Shown here piece by piece: positions 34,408 through 43,466 of a DNA stretch of 62,416 nucleotides (position 1 is the first letter of the stretch; each line of letters opens with the position of its first letter). The position numbers were made by a program, and so were the translations under genes. The DNA is taken from NCBI GenBank assembly GCA_009377795.1, contig WHTJ01000015.1, positions 1 through 62,416 on the forward strand. Reading direction: 5' to 3'. The notes under the pieces are model-generated. The model saw nothing but the letters and a program-made list of their open reading frames with translations. It made no database searches and had not been told where the DNA came from. This DNA comes from Propionibacteriales bacterium. Lineage in GTDB: Bacteria > Actinomycetota > Actinomycetes > Propionibacteriales > Nocardioidaceae.

Positions 34408-35769
34408 TCAGAGGACGGGGAGCAGGCGTTCCTTCTCGAACGGGGTGACCTGGCGACGGTAGTCGTCGAACTCGGCTCGCTTGTTGCGCAGGAAGAAATC
34501 GAACACGTGCTCTCCCAGTGTCTCGGCCACGAGCTCACTGGACTCCATCAGCCCGATCGCGTCGTCGAGGTTCTTCGGCAACGGCTGGATACCCATCGCC
34601 CGGCGCTCCCGGTCCGTCAGCGTCCAGACGTCGTCCTCCGCACCGGGCGGCAGCGAGTAGTCCTCCTCGATCCCCTTCAGGCCGGCCGCCAGTACGGCCG
34701 CGAACGCGAGATACGGGTTGCACGCGCTGTCGATCGAGCGCAGCTCGATCCGGCTGGACTGCTCCTTCGTGGGCTTGTACATCGGCACCCGCACGAGCGC
34801 GGAGCGGTTGTTGTGTCCCCAGCAGATGTACGACGGCGCTTCTCCGCCCGCGGCCATGCGCTTGTAGGAGTTCACCCATTGGTTCGTCACCGCGGTGATC
34901 TCGCCCGCATGGTGCAGCAGGCCGGCGATGAACGCCCGGCCGGTCTTGGAGAGATGGAACTCGGCGCCGGGCTCGAAGAACACGTTGCGGTCGCCCTCGA
35001 ACAGCGACATGTGAGTGTGCATCGCCGATCCGGGGTACTCGGTGAACGGCTTGGGCATGAAGGACGCGTAGACCCCCTGCGACAGCGCGACCTCCTTCAC
35101 CACCACGCGGAACGTCATGATGTTGTCCGCCGTGGACAGTGCGTCGGCGTACCGCAGGTCGATCTCCTGCTGGCCGGGCGCACCCTCGTGATGGCTGAAC
35201 TCCACCGAGATCCCCATCGACTCCAGCATCGTGATCGCCTGTCGCCGGAAGTCGCTGCCGACCCCCTGCGGAGTGTGGTCGAAGTAGCCGCTGCGATCGA
35301 CCGGTACGGGTTCGAGGCGGGCGTCCGCGCCGTCCTTGAACGACGGCCCGTCCTGGAACAGGAAGAACTCGATCTCGGGATGGGTGTAGAACGTGAAGCC
35401 CATGTCGGCGGCCTTCGCGAGCGTGCGCTTGAGCACGAAACGCGGATCGGCGTACGACGACGAGCCGTCCGGCATCAGGATGTCGCAGAACATCCGCGCC
35501 GTCGTCGGACCCTCGCCGCGCCACGGCAGGATCTGGAAGGTCGACGGGTCAGGTTTGGCGAGCATGTCCGCCTCATAGACGCGGGCGAAGCCCTCGATCG
35601 CCGAACCGTCGAACCCGATGCCCTCGCTGAACGCGCCCTCCAGCTCGGCGGGCGCTACCGCGACCGACTTGAGGAAACCGAGGACGTCGGTGAACCACAG
35701 CCGCACGAAGCGCACGTCGCGTTCCTCGAGCGCGCGTAACACGAACTCTTCCTGCTTGTCCATGGCCAC
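34408..35769 (-). CDS. glnA2: Glutamine synthetase, GlnA2 type
   Basis: This 453-aa second glutamine synthetase resembles GlnA2 of M. tuberculosis and Streptomyces GlnA paralogues. It shows VRLWFTDVLGFLKSVAV, FDGSAIEGF, SFMPKPFTEYPGSAMHTHMS, NSYKRMAAGGEAPSYICWG and RNRSALVRVP-like NNRSALVRVP. The adenylylation tyrosine loop of GlnA1 is not obvious, so GlnE control is doubtful. It may act in nitrogen assimilation or, as some paralogues do, in polyamine glutamylation. GTG 35769 or ATG 35763 are both plausible starts. The gene order with glnE matches mycobacteria. Confidence 0.93.
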   Translation of the reverse strand: MAMDKQEEFVLRALEERDVRFVRLWFTDVLGFLKSVAVAPAELEGAFSEGIGFDGSAIEGFARVYEADMLAKPDPSTFQILPWRGEGPTTARMFCDILMPDGSSSYADPRFVLKRTLAKAADMGFTFYTHPEIEFFLFQDGPSFKDGADARLEPVPVDRSGYFDHTPQGVGSDFRRQAITMLESMGISVEFSHHEGAPGQQEIDLRYADALSTADNIMTFRVVVKEVALSQGVYASFMPKPFTEYPGSAMHTHMSLFEGDRNVFFEPGAEFHLSKTGRAFIAGLLHHAGEITAVTNQWVNSYKRMAAGGEAPSYICWGHNNRSALVRVPMYKPTKEQSSRIELRSIDSACNPYLAFAAVLAAGLKGIEEDYSLPPGAEDDVWTLTDRERRAMGIQPLPKNLDDAIGLMESSELVAETLGEHVFDFFLRNKRAEFDDYRRQVTPFEKERLLPVL

Positions 35770-36077
35770 AGTCTGCCTTGTCCCGTATTGCGGCCGTGTT
35801 ACGCGGGTCCCTGAGCGAGTCGTCAGGTTCGTGAACGACGGTGCGTACCCGGTGGTCGACAGGCAGCGAGCGTGATCGTGACCTCACGCAAACAGTCGCT
35901 CCACCGTGGGCTCGGCCAGTCGCCGTAGCCACGAAATCGCACTCCCGAGCGCCGAACGGTGCAACTTCGTAGGTTACGGCGCACTGCGCCCCATCGCGGC
36001 AACCCTGCCCCGGCTCTGCCTGGCGCCACCTGGCGGGATGCGACCCGCCGCCGGTTGCTGCCGATTAGGCTCGAGTC
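35770..36077. other. Divergent intergenic region glnA2 / nadE
   Basis: These 308 bases must hold the promoters of the divergent glnA2 and nadE genes. GTTAC-type words occur (near 35800 and 35970) that could be halves of GlnR sites, but I see no pair with convincing spacing and no gene. Confidence 0.4.
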
Positions 36078-37838
36078 GTGGCTCAACTTCGACTCGCGCT
36101 CGCCCAGGCCGACTTCACCGTCGGCGACCTCCCGGCGAACTCCGAGAAGGTCGTCGCGCTGACCCATGAGGCGGCTGCCAAGGGCGCGCATCTGGTGGTC
36201 TTCCCGGAGATGGCGCTGACCGGATATCCGATCGAGGACCTCGCGCTGCGCGCGTCCTTCGTGGCGGCGTCCCGGAATGCGGTCGAGGGACTCGCCGTAC
36301 GCCTGGCCGACGAGGGTCTCGGCGACCTGACCGTGATCGTCGGCTACCTCGGACAGCACGACGACCAGCGGGCCGAGCTGGGACGCCCGAAGGGCGCGCC
36401 GCACAACTCCGCGGCGGTGCTGCACGGTGGGCGGGTCGTGACGTCGTACGCCAAGCACCACCTCCCGAACTACGGCGTGTTCGACGAGTTCCGCTACTTC
36501 GTGCCGGGCGACACCATGCAGGTGGTGCGCGTGCACGGAATCGACATCGCGCTGTGCATCTGCGAGGACCTGTGGCGGGACGGACCGGTCACGACCGCGC
36601 GGTCGGCCAACGCGGGACTGCTGGTCGTCATCAACGGCTCGCCGTACGAACGCAACAAGGACGACGTACGCCTCGAGCTCTGCGCAAAGGGAGCCGCGGA
36701 GGCCGGCTGCCCGCTGGCCTACGTCAACCTCGTCGGCGGCCAGGACGAGCTGGTCTTCGACGGCGACTCGATCGTGGTGAGCCCGCAGGGCGACGTGCTG
36801 GCGCGCGCACCGCAGTTCGACGAGACGCTGCTGCTCGCCGACCTGGCCCTGGAGGCGGCCGATCCACAGGCCTCGGTCGCGCCGGAGTCTGACTACTCGG
36901 GCCTGCGGGTCGAGGGCACGGTGGTGTCGCGCGAGCCGGTTCCGGCGTACGACGCGATGGAGTCCACCGTCGCCGAGCGGCTGGACGACTCGGCCGAGAT
37001 CTACCAGGCCCTGGTGGTGGGGCTGCGGGACTACGTGCGCAAGAACGGCTTCCGCTCCGTGCTGATGGGACTTTCGGGCGGCATCGACTCGTCCCTCACC
37101 GCGGTCGTCGCGTGCGAGGCGATCGGCGCGGAGAACGTGTACGGCGTCTCCAACCCGAGCGACTACTCCAGCCAGCACTCCAAGGACGACGCCGCCGAGC
37201 TGGCCCGGCGTACCGGCCTCAACTTCGAGGCGGTGCCGATCGCGCCGATCGTCGAGCAGTTCCACAAGGCGGTCTCGCTCGACGGGATCGCCGCGGAGAA
37301 CCTCCAGGCACGGATCCGCGCGGTGATCTGGATGGGTCTGTCCAACCAGCACGGGCATCTGGTGCTGGCGTGCGGCAACAAGAGCGAGCTGGCCGTCGGC
37401 TACTCCACGATCTACGGCGACGCGGTCGGAGGGTTCGCCCCGCTGAAGGACCTGTTGAAGACTCAGGTGTGGGAGCTGGCCCGCTGGCGCAACGCCGAGG
37501 CCGTAGGCCGGGGCGAGACCCCGCCGATCCCGCAGGGCGTCATCGACAAGCCGCCGAGCGCGGAGCTGAGCCCCGGCCAGCTCGACTCCGACACCCTGCC
37601 CGACTACGGCCTCCTCGACGACGTGCTCGACGACTACATCGAGCACGACCGCGGGTCCGCTGAGCTGGTCCAGGACGGGTTCGACCGCGAGCTGGTCGAG
37701 CGGGTGCTCCGGATGGTCGACCGCGCCGAGTACAAGCGCCGCCAGTACCCACCCGGCCCGAAGATCTCGATCCGCAACTTCGGACGTGACCGGCGGCTCC
37801 CGGTCACGAACGCGTGGCGGGAAATCGCCGAAGGTTGA
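36078..37838 (+). CDS. nadE: Glutamine-dependent NAD+ synthase
   Basis: The 586-aa enzyme makes NAD+ from deamido-NAD+ using glutamine. The N-terminal nitrilase domain has the catalytic triad: Glu in VVFPEMALTGYP, Lys in AKHHLPNYGVFDE and Cys in ALCICEDLW. The C-terminal synthetase domain has the PP-loop LMGLSGGIDSSLTAVV, ACGNKSELAVGYSTIYGD and KPPSAELSPGQ. It starts at GTG 36078. It is shorter than the about 680-aa mycobacterial type and fits the more common bacterial size. Confidence 0.95.
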   Translation: MAQLRLALAQADFTVGDLPANSEKVVALTHEAAAKGAHLVVFPEMALTGYPIEDLALRASFVAASRNAVEGLAVRLADEGLGDLTVIVGYLGQHDDQRAELGRPKGAPHNSAAVLHGGRVVTSYAKHHLPNYGVFDEFRYFVPGDTMQVVRVHGIDIALCICEDLWRDGPVTTARSANAGLLVVINGSPYERNKDDVRLELCAKGAAEAGCPLAYVNLVGGQDELVFDGDSIVVSPQGDVLARAPQFDETLLLADLALEAADPQASVAPESDYSGLRVEGTVVSREPVPAYDAMESTVAERLDDSAEIYQALVVGLRDYVRKNGFRSVLMGLSGGIDSSLTAVVACEAIGAENVYGVSNPSDYSSQHSKDDAAELARRTGLNFEAVPIAPIVEQFHKAVSLDGIAAENLQARIRAVIWMGLSNQHGHLVLACGNKSELAVGYSTIYGDAVGGFAPLKDLLKTQVWELARWRNAEAVGRGETPPIPQGVIDKPPSAELSPGQLDSDTLPDYGLLDDVLDDYIEHDRGSAELVQDGFDRELVERVLRMVDRAEYKRRQYPPGPKISIRNFGRDRRLPVTNAWREIAEG

Positions 37839-37982
37839 GCCGCCGGACTCTGGCGTGTCGCCACCGGCCGGGTGGATGGTAGGAGAGTCCCTGCCTCTTG
37901 GACCGGGCCGCCGCCGATCCCGGCGGACTCGGGATCGGTGACGGCTGGCCCGGAGGGCATCCGCGACTGCTGAGGAGGCCCT

Positions 37983-38402
37983 ATGACCACAGCACGGGAA
38001 ATCATGCACAGCGGTGCCGAATGCATCCGCGAGGACCAGTCCATGCTCGACGCCGCGCGTCGGATGCGCGAGCTCGACGTCGGCTCGCTGCCGATCTGCG
38101 GAGCCGACGACCGGCTGCACGGCATCATCACCGACCGCGACATCGTTCTGCGCTGCGTGGCTGAAGGACGCGACCCGGCCGCCATGATGGCCGGCGAGCT
38201 CGCTCAAGGCACGCCGTGGTGGATCGACGCCGGAGCCGACGTCGACGACGTACTGCAGATGATGGAGGACCACCAGATCCGCCGGATGCCCGTCATCGAC
38301 GGCCACCGGCTGGTCGGGATGATCAGCGAGGCCGATCTGGCGACGTCGCTCGACGAACACCGGCTCGCGGAGTTCGTCGAGCACATCTACGCACGCCGCT
38401 GA
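37983..38402 (+). CDS. CBS domain protein
   Basis: The 139-aa protein consists of two CBS motifs: AREIMHSGAECIREDQSMLDAARRM...GIITDRDIVLRC and TPWWIDAGADVDDVLQMMEDHQIRRMPVID...MISEADLATSL. Such stand-alone pairs bind adenine nucleotides and report energy state, with the partner unknown here. GGAGG is placed well before the ATG. Downstream, before panB, a long inverted repeat (38427-38487) may end this transcript. Confidence 0.92.
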   Translation: MTTAREIMHSGAECIREDQSMLDAARRMRELDVGSLPICGADDRLHGIITDRDIVLRCVAEGRDPAAMMAGELAQGTPWWIDAGADVDDVLQMMEDHQIRRMPVIDGHRLVGMISEADLATSLDEHRLAEFVEHIYARR

Positions 38403-38426
38403 GCCGCGCACATCCGCCACCACGTC

Positions 38427-38487
38427 GTCCCTCAGGTGTGAGACTGCCGATCCTCCAGGCAGCGCCCTGCACTCGCGCCTGAGGGAC
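38427..38487 (+). other. Structured element upstream of panB
   Basis: GTCCCTCAGG (38427-38436) pairs with CCTGAGGGAC (38478-38487), a perfect 10-base outer stem. Inside it CTGCC and GGCAG can form a second small stem-loop. It lies 25 bases after the CBS gene and 128 bases before panB; it could be a terminator or a leader RNA. There is no U-run. Confidence 0.5.
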
Positions 38488-38615
38488 GTCTGGCGCCGTA
38501 CAGCGTGATGTACGAGACACCGCACGCCGCTCGCCGTCCACAGCGACGCGTGACAGGCTGATCCTGTTCCGGGGACTCCAGCCGGGAGCCTCGAGAGTCA
38601 GCGGAGGACAACATC

Positions 38616-39473
38616 ATGAGCGAGATGCCTGCGCCCTACGGCAGCGGACCTGCGTCGTCCGTGGAGTCGGCGTCGATCAAGAAGATTCGCATCCACCACC
38701 TGCGCCAGATGAAGGAACGCGGCGAACGCTGGGCGATGCTCACCGCCTATGAGCAGTACGCCGCCCAGACCTTCGACGAGGCCGGGATCCCGGTTCTGCT
38801 GGTCGGGGACTCGGCGTCGAACAACGTGTTCGCCAACGAGACCTCGCTTCCGGTGACCGTGGACGAGCTCGTACCTCTGGTGCGCGCGGTGACCCGGTCC
38901 GTACACCGTTCACTCGTCGTGGCCGACATGCCGTTCGGGTCGTACCAGGCGTCGCCGGAACAGGCGTTCCACACCGCAGTGCGTTTTATGAAGGAGGCCG
39001 GCGCCCACGCGGTCAAGCTCGAGGGCGGCCGGGAGGTGGTCCCGCAGGTCGAGCTGCTCACCCAGTCGGGCGTTCCGGTCATGGCGCACATCGGGTTCAC
39101 GCCGCAGAGCGAGCACAACCTCGGCGGCTACCGCGTCCAGGGACGCGGGGACACCGCCGCCCGGCTGGTCGACGAGGCTCAGGCGCTCGAGGCCGCGGGC
39201 GCGTTCTCGCTGGTCATGGAGATGGTGCCCGGCGAGGTCGCGCAACAGGTGACCGACAAGCTGACCATCCCGACGATCGGCATCGGCGCCGGACCGTACT
39301 GCGACGCGCAGGTGCTGGTGTGGCAGGACATGGCGGGCCTGCGCACCGGACGGATCGCGAAGTTCGTGAAGCCGTACGCCGACGTGCACGGCGTACTCCT
39401 CGACGCCGCGCAGCGCTACGCCGCCGAGGTGGCCGACGGCACGTTCCCCGGCGAGGATCACACCTTCCACTGA
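38616..39473 (+). CDS. panB: 3-Methyl-2-oxobutanoate hydroxymethyltransferase
   Basis: PanB makes ketopantoate, the first step to pantothenate and coenzyme A. The 285-aa protein shows [28 protein letters not shown] (metal-binding Asp), [17 protein letters not shown] with the substrate Lys, [10 protein letters not shown] and the catalytic Glu in [10 protein letters not shown], then [18 protein letters not shown]. The N-terminal 20 residues are an extra polar tail. GGAGG lies before the ATG. It has the same position relative to glnA2 as in M. tuberculosis. Confidence 0.95.
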   Translation: MSEMPAPYGSGPASSVESASIKKIRIHHLRQMKERGERWAMLTAYEQYAAQTFDEAGIPVLLVGDSASNNVFANETSLPVTVDELVPLVRAVTRSVHRSLVVADMPFGSYQASPEQAFHTAVRFMKEAGAHAVKLEGGREVVPQVELLTQSGVPVMAHIGFTPQSEHNLGGYRVQGRGDTAARLVDEAQALEAAGAFSLVMEMVPGEVAQQVTDKLTIPTIGIGAGPYCDAQVLVWQDMAGLRTGRIAKFVKPYADVHGVLLDAAQRYAAEVADGTFPGEDHTFH

Positions 39474-39482
39474 TCCGGGCAC

Positions 39483-39578
39483 CGGGGTCGTTGTCACCGG
39501 CGCGTGACCCCATCCTCGCGCCGAGATTGCACATCTGGCCGCATCCTCACGCCACGGGGTCGTGTCACCGGCGCATGA
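39483..39578 (+). repeat. Repeat half copy 6 inside a short tandem duplication
   Basis: The half element TCGCGCCGAGATTGCACATC begins at 39516. It is framed by a duplicated segment: CGGGGTCG-TGTCACCGGCGC at 39483 and again at 39555, and CATCCTC(G/A)CGCC at 39511 and 39542. So the region after panB is an imperfect tandem duplication. Confidence 0.6.
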
Positions 39579-39590
39579 TGGAGTGGGCCG

Positions 39591-40709
39591 GTGACCGACG
39601 TGCTCAGCAGGCGCGCCCTCAACCGCGCCTACCTCGACCGGCAGCTGTTGCTGCGTCGCGCGGAACTCACCCCGCTGCGGGCGGTCGAGCACCTCGTGGG
39701 CCTGCAGGCACAGAGCCCGCAGGCGCCCTACGTCGGCCTGTGGACCCGACTGCAGGGCTTCCGCGCCGAGGAGCTGTCCGGCCATCTGACCGACCGGAAG
39801 GTCGTGCGCATCGCGGTGATGCGGAACACCGTCCATCTGGTCGGCGCCGACGACTGCCTCGAGCTCCGGTCGCTGACCCAGCCGATCTTCGACCGGGGAA
39901 TGAGCAATCCGACGTACGCCCCAGGCCTCGTGGGGGTGGATCTGAAGCGGCTCGCCGCCACTGCCCAGAAGCTGATGGAGACGCGTCCGCGGACCACGGC
40001 CGAGCTGCGCGCGGAGCTGGCCGCACTCTGGCCGGACAACGACCCGGCCGCGTTGGTGTTCGCGGTCCGTGGTCTCCTCCCCTGTGTGCAGGTTCCGCCG
40101 CGCGGGCTGTGGCGGGCCGCCGGCCGGCCCACGCTGACGACCGCCGAAACCTGGCTCGGTCGGGACCCGCGTACGCCGCCCGAGCCGGACGCCATGGTGC
40201 TGCGTTACCTCGCGGCGTATGGTCCGGCCGGCGTGAAGGACGCGCAGACCTGGTGCGGGCTCACCCGGCTGGGTGAGGTCTTCGAGCGGCTCCGGCCACG
40301 CCTGCGGGTGTTCCGTGACGAGCGGGGCACCGAGCTGTTCGACCTGCCCGACGCACCGCGACCCGACCCCGGGACCGCGGCGCCGGTGCGTTTCCTTCCC
40401 GAGTACGACAACCTCTTCCGGTCGCACGCCGACCGCAGCCGGATCGTGAGCGACGAGCACCGGCAGCGGCTCTCCAGCCGTAACGACGCGCCGAGACCGA
40501 GCTTCTGTGTCGACGGTTTCCTCCGCGGCACGTGGAAGATCGACCGCGACGGGCGCGACACCGCTGTGCTGGTCGTCGAGCCGTTCCAGAGGCTGTCGAA
40601 GAAGCACGCGGCGGCGCTGGGTGCGGATGGCGGGCGGCTGCTGCGCTTCGCGGCTCCGGACGCGGGCACCCACGACATCCGGATCGCCGAGGTCTCCGCA
40701 CACCCCTGA
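39591..40709 (+). CDS. AlkZ/YcaQ-like winged-helix DNA-binding protein
   Basis: The 372-aa protein belongs to the HTH_42 family that includes the DNA glycosylases AlkZ and YcaQ. The catalytic Q-x-Q motif is seen in VGLQAQSPQAPYVGLW. Further blocks are VVRIAVMRNTVHLV, PLPCVQVPPRGLWR-like LLPCVQVPPRGLWRAAGRP, VRFLPEYDNLFRSHADR and FCVDGFLRGTWKI. Related enzymes remove bulky alkylated bases or interstrand crosslinks, often next to antibiotic clusters; here no such cluster is seen. It starts at GTG 39591. Confidence 0.88.
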   Translation: MTDVLSRRALNRAYLDRQLLLRRAELTPLRAVEHLVGLQAQSPQAPYVGLWTRLQGFRAEELSGHLTDRKVVRIAVMRNTVHLVGADDCLELRSLTQPIFDRGMSNPTYAPGLVGVDLKRLAATAQKLMETRPRTTAELRAELAALWPDNDPAALVFAVRGLLPCVQVPPRGLWRAAGRPTLTTAETWLGRDPRTPPEPDAMVLRYLAAYGPAGVKDAQTWCGLTRLGEVFERLRPRLRVFRDERGTELFDLPDAPRPDPGTAAPVRFLPEYDNLFRSHADRSRIVSDEHRQRLSSRNDAPRPSFCVDGFLRGTWKIDRDGRDTAVLVVEPFQRLSKKHAAALGADGGRLLRFAAPDAGTHDIRIAEVSAHP

Positions 40710-40781
40710 ACCGTCGGCGGATGTCACGCATCGGCCCTCCGTCCCGTCTCCTTGACCAGGACCCTCTGATTGGGAGGACAC

Positions 40782-41645
40782 ATGAGTGCCATGAATGCTG
40801 GCCCGATGCGGAGCCGGCGGTACGTCACGGGCGCGACCTCGGTGGCCGGAACGGCAATGGCGTCCGGCGGCGTGTGGGCGCTCGCCGCGCCGGGGTCGTT
40901 CGCGGAGTTCGTCGACTTCCCCGGCCATGTGCATTTCCTGCATGATCTGGGTGCGTTTCAGATCGGCGCGGCGGTGACGCTGTTCCTCGCGCTGATCTGG
41001 TCCGACGCGCTCACGACCGCGCTCGCCGGTTTCCTCGTCGGCAACACGATCCACGTGATCAACCACGTCGCGGATCTGGATCTCGGTGGGTACGCCGGGC
41101 AGATCTGGGCACTGGCCGCGTTGTCGCTCGCGGTCGCCGCGGCGCTTGTTCTGCGGCTCCGGGGGCTCGGTTACGTGGTGGGCGAGGTGGACGTCGCGAC
41201 CACACCGGTCCTTGCGCCGTACGTCCGGCAGAAGACCGTACTGCTGACCACTTATCGCAGGGACGGACGTGCGGGCGGCACGCCGGTGAGCATCGCGGTC
41301 GACGGAGACCACGCCTTCGTCCGGAGCTTCGAGCGGTCGCTCAAGACGCGGCGGCTGGCGCGCAACCCCGAGGCGACGATCACTCCGTCCACCGGCCGCG
41401 GAGAGCCGACCGGTTCGGCGGTCCGCGTACGGATGCGGCGGCTCGAGGGAGCCGACGACCGGTATGCCGCCCGGATGCTGGCCCGGAAGCACCCGTTCCT
41501 GCACGGCGTACTCGTACCGCTCACGCATCGCATCGCCCGCGCCAAGGCGGGGCGGACGGTCCATTTCGTCGTCACGCCGCTCGATCCGGTCGCGGAGCCG
41601 GGCGAGGCGCACGACACGGCGTCCGCGACCGGTCGGCAGACCTAG
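40782..41645 (+). CDS. Fusion of a four-helix membrane domain and an F420/FMN-binding PPOX domain
   Basis: The 287-aa protein has a membrane part (residues 20-130) with helices around GTAMASGGVWALAAPGSF, FQIGAAVTLFLALIWSDAL, ALAGFLVGNTIHVINHVADL and IWALAALSLAVAAALVLRL. The C-terminal half (about 140-287) reads YVRQKTVLLTTYRRDGRAGGTPVSIAVDGD, RRLARNPEATITPSTGRGEPTG and so on, a pyridoxamine-oxidase-like fold of the PPOX class F420-dependent enzymes. GGGAGG precedes the ATG at 40782. The two parts are usually separate proteins, so this is a membrane-tethered flavin/F420 enzyme by inference. Confidence 0.8.
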   Translation: MSAMNAGPMRSRRYVTGATSVAGTAMASGGVWALAAPGSFAEFVDFPGHVHFLHDLGAFQIGAAVTLFLALIWSDALTTALAGFLVGNTIHVINHVADLDLGGYAGQIWALAALSLAVAAALVLRLRGLGYVVGEVDVATTPVLAPYVRQKTVLLTTYRRDGRAGGTPVSIAVDGDHAFVRSFERSLKTRRLARNPEATITPSTGRGEPTGSAVRVRMRRLEGADDRYAARMLARKHPFLHGVLVPLTHRIARAKAGRTVHFVVTPLDPVAEPGEAHDTASATGRQT

Positions 41646-41742
41646 GGCGTCCGCCCCCCTGGCCCGTCGAGACCGGGCGACACCGCGTCGTACGCTGCAT
41701 TCGGATGTCCCTACCCGGTGCTCCGGTGGGAGGAGGTCCGCG

Positions 41743-42117
41743 GTGATCTACCGGTGGCTGGCCGACGGTGTCTTCCTGCTGCACGCCTCGTTCCTGATCT
41801 TCCTGGTCGTGGGGGGATTCCTGGCGTGGCGGTGGCGGTGGCTGATCTGGCCGCATCTGGTGGTCTTCGGCTGGAGCGTGGCGATCGTGGTGATCGACTT
41901 CCCGTGCCCGTTCACCGGCTGGGAGAAGAGCATGCTGCGGCGCGGTGGCGAGGAGGTGTACGACGGCGGCTACATCCAGCACTACCTCGACGGGACGATC
42001 TGGCCGGAGGGGTCCTCCCTGCAGGTGGAGATCGCCGCGTTCTCGCTGGTCGTGGTGTCGTACCTCGGCCTCGGCGTCCGCTGGCTGCGGCGGCGCCGGA
42101 TGCACGCAGCCGCGTGA
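41743..42117 (+). CDS. DUF2784 membrane protein
   Basis: The 124-aa protein has the DUF2784 pattern: an N-terminal helix with WLADGVFLLHASFLIFLVVGG, HLVVFGWSVAIVVIDFPCPFTGWE with the conserved Cys and WE, GGYIQHYL, and a last helix EIAAFSLVVVSYLGLG. The family is found in the inner membrane and its role is unknown. GGAGGAGG precedes the GTG at 41743. It is convergent with the small membrane protein at 42151. Confidence 0.88.
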   Translation: MIYRWLADGVFLLHASFLIFLVVGGFLAWRWRWLIWPHLVVFGWSVAIVVIDFPCPFTGWEKSMLRRGGEEVYDGGYIQHYLDGTIWPEGSSLQVEIAAFSLVVVSYLGLGVRWLRRRRMHAAA

Positions 42118-42150
42118 GCGTCCCGCGCCGAGCGAGGGGTGTCGGACGCC

Positions 42151-42396
42151 CTAGCCGCGGGTGACCACCACCGCCGCGAGCCACAGTGCCACTCCCCACA
42201 GCGGCAGGAGGAGTACGGCGTACGGCCAGCGCCCAAACCACCGGCAGCCGTAGACGAACAGCACGACCCACAGGACCACCAGCCCGGCCACCGCCCACCA
42301 GGGAATGATCAGGATCGAGGCGCCGTACAGCCACAGCAGGCACACCAGTCCGGCGATCCCGATCCACGGGCCGGACTGTTCGAGGTTCAGGCGCAC
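42151..42396 (-). CDS. Small membrane protein with three helices
   Basis: From GTG 42396 this 81-aa frame has three hydrophobic helices: IGIAGLVCLLWLYGASILII, WAVAGLVVLWVVLFVYGC and YAVLLLPLWGVALWLAAVVV. Short loops between them are polar. It lies 47 bases after the end... of the metal-receptor gene on the same strand and may be co-transcribed. I do not recognise a family. Confidence 0.6.
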   Translation of the reverse strand: MRLNLEQSGPWIGIAGLVCLLWLYGASILIIPWWAVAGLVVLWVVLFVYGCRWFGRWPYAVLLLPLWGVALWLAAVVVTRG

Positions 42397-42443
42397 CCGC
42401 TTATCGTCGCAGCCGGGCGGCCCAACATGGGGAGACCACCTCG

Positions 42444-43193
42444 TCACCCGCCGGACGACAGCTGCCGCAGGAGCACCTCCTTGGCCTCCACGAGCGAAGG
42501 GCCGTACCACGTCAGGTGACGGCCGGACACGCACGCGCATCGCCTGCCGGGAAACGCCTCCGGTCCGTCGTCGGGGGTGAATACGTAGGGCTCGTCGGGC
42601 AGTACGACGAGGTCGTACGCGGGCAACGACGCCAGATCGACGTGCGGGTAACGCGACGGCGAGTCCGCCAGAGCATTGCGTACACCGAGTCGTGCGAGCA
42701 GGTCGCCCGCGAACGTGTCGCGACCGAGCGCCATCCACGGGTCTCGCCAGATCGGCACGATCGCCCGGGTGTGGGCGAGCGGCACGGGATGGGACCACAC
42801 GCGTTCCGCCTCGTCGAGCCAACGCGGGTGCGGAAGGTCCAGCACGGTCAGCGTCCTTCGCAACGACGCCAGTGCTTCGGGGACGGTCGCGGGCGCGGTG
42901 ACCCACACGGGTATGCCGGCGTCACGCAGGCGACGTACATCGATCTCACGGTTCTCCTCGGCGTTCGCGACGACGATGTCCGGTGCCAACGAGACGATCT
43001 TCTTGGTGTCCGGATTTTTCGTTCCTCGAATGCGAATCACGTCGAGGTCCTCGGGATGCGTGCACCAATCGGTCGCCGCGATGAGCACGTCGCGTTCCGT
43101 CGCGGCGATCGACTCCGTCAACGAAGGGACCAGCGATACGACACGTCGAGGTGCTCTCGGCGGATTAATCGTCGTACCCATATCGTCTCGCAT
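42444..43193 (-). CDS. Helical-backbone metal receptor (BtuF-like) without signal peptide
   Basis: The protein (249 aa from ATG 43193, or 245 from 43181) has the BtuF/FhuD fold of cobalamin and siderophore binding: RRVVSLVPSLTESIAATERD, TDWCTHPEDL, IRGTKNPDTKKIVSLAPDIVVANAEENR and VWVTAPATVPEALASLRRTL. Usually such proteins are lipoproteins of ABC importers. Here no signal sequence or lipobox is seen and no permease or ATPase is nearby, so a cytoplasmic role is likely. The upstream region 43194-43466 is AT-richer and holds divergent promoters. Confidence 0.82.
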   Translation of the reverse strand: MRDDMGTTINPPRAPRRVVSLVPSLTESIAATERDVLIAATDWCTHPEDLDVIRIRGTKNPDTKKIVSLAPDIVVANAEENREIDVRRLRDAGIPVWVTAPATVPEALASLRRTLTVLDLPHPRWLDEAERVWSHPVPLAHTRAIVPIWRDPWMALGRDTFAGDLLARLGVRNALADSPSRYPHVDLASLPAYDLVVLPDEPYVFTPDDGPEAFPGRRCACVSGRHLTWYGPSLVEAKEVLLRQLSSGG

Positions 43194-43466
43194 CAGCACC
43201 AGTTTAGCGTTAACAATCGCGACTATACGCATCGCTGTTTTGTCTTGCACACAAGAGGTTTTCACACGACACACAACCGGCACGCTCATTGCCGAAGCAA
43301 CAACGCGCATGACGCGACACGCCCAACACATCTGCTTTGGTGGTTTACGTGACGCGCCGAACTTGCAAAGATCAGCAACCAAGATGGCGATAAGTGCCAT
43401 CCTGCGTAGTGAAGATTGAAGTGGATCCGGCGAAGCGCCGGACGGTCCCGACCATGGGAGGCAATC

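Noticed and set aside
35823-38525. Long minus-strand open frame of about 900 residues opposite nadE and the CBS gene
   Set aside because: It mirrors two well supported plus-strand genes, and its composition is typical of GC-rich antisense frames.
38910-41612. Long minus-strand open frame opposite panB and the winged-helix gene
   Set aside because: It is antisense to two clear genes and has no start context or domain.
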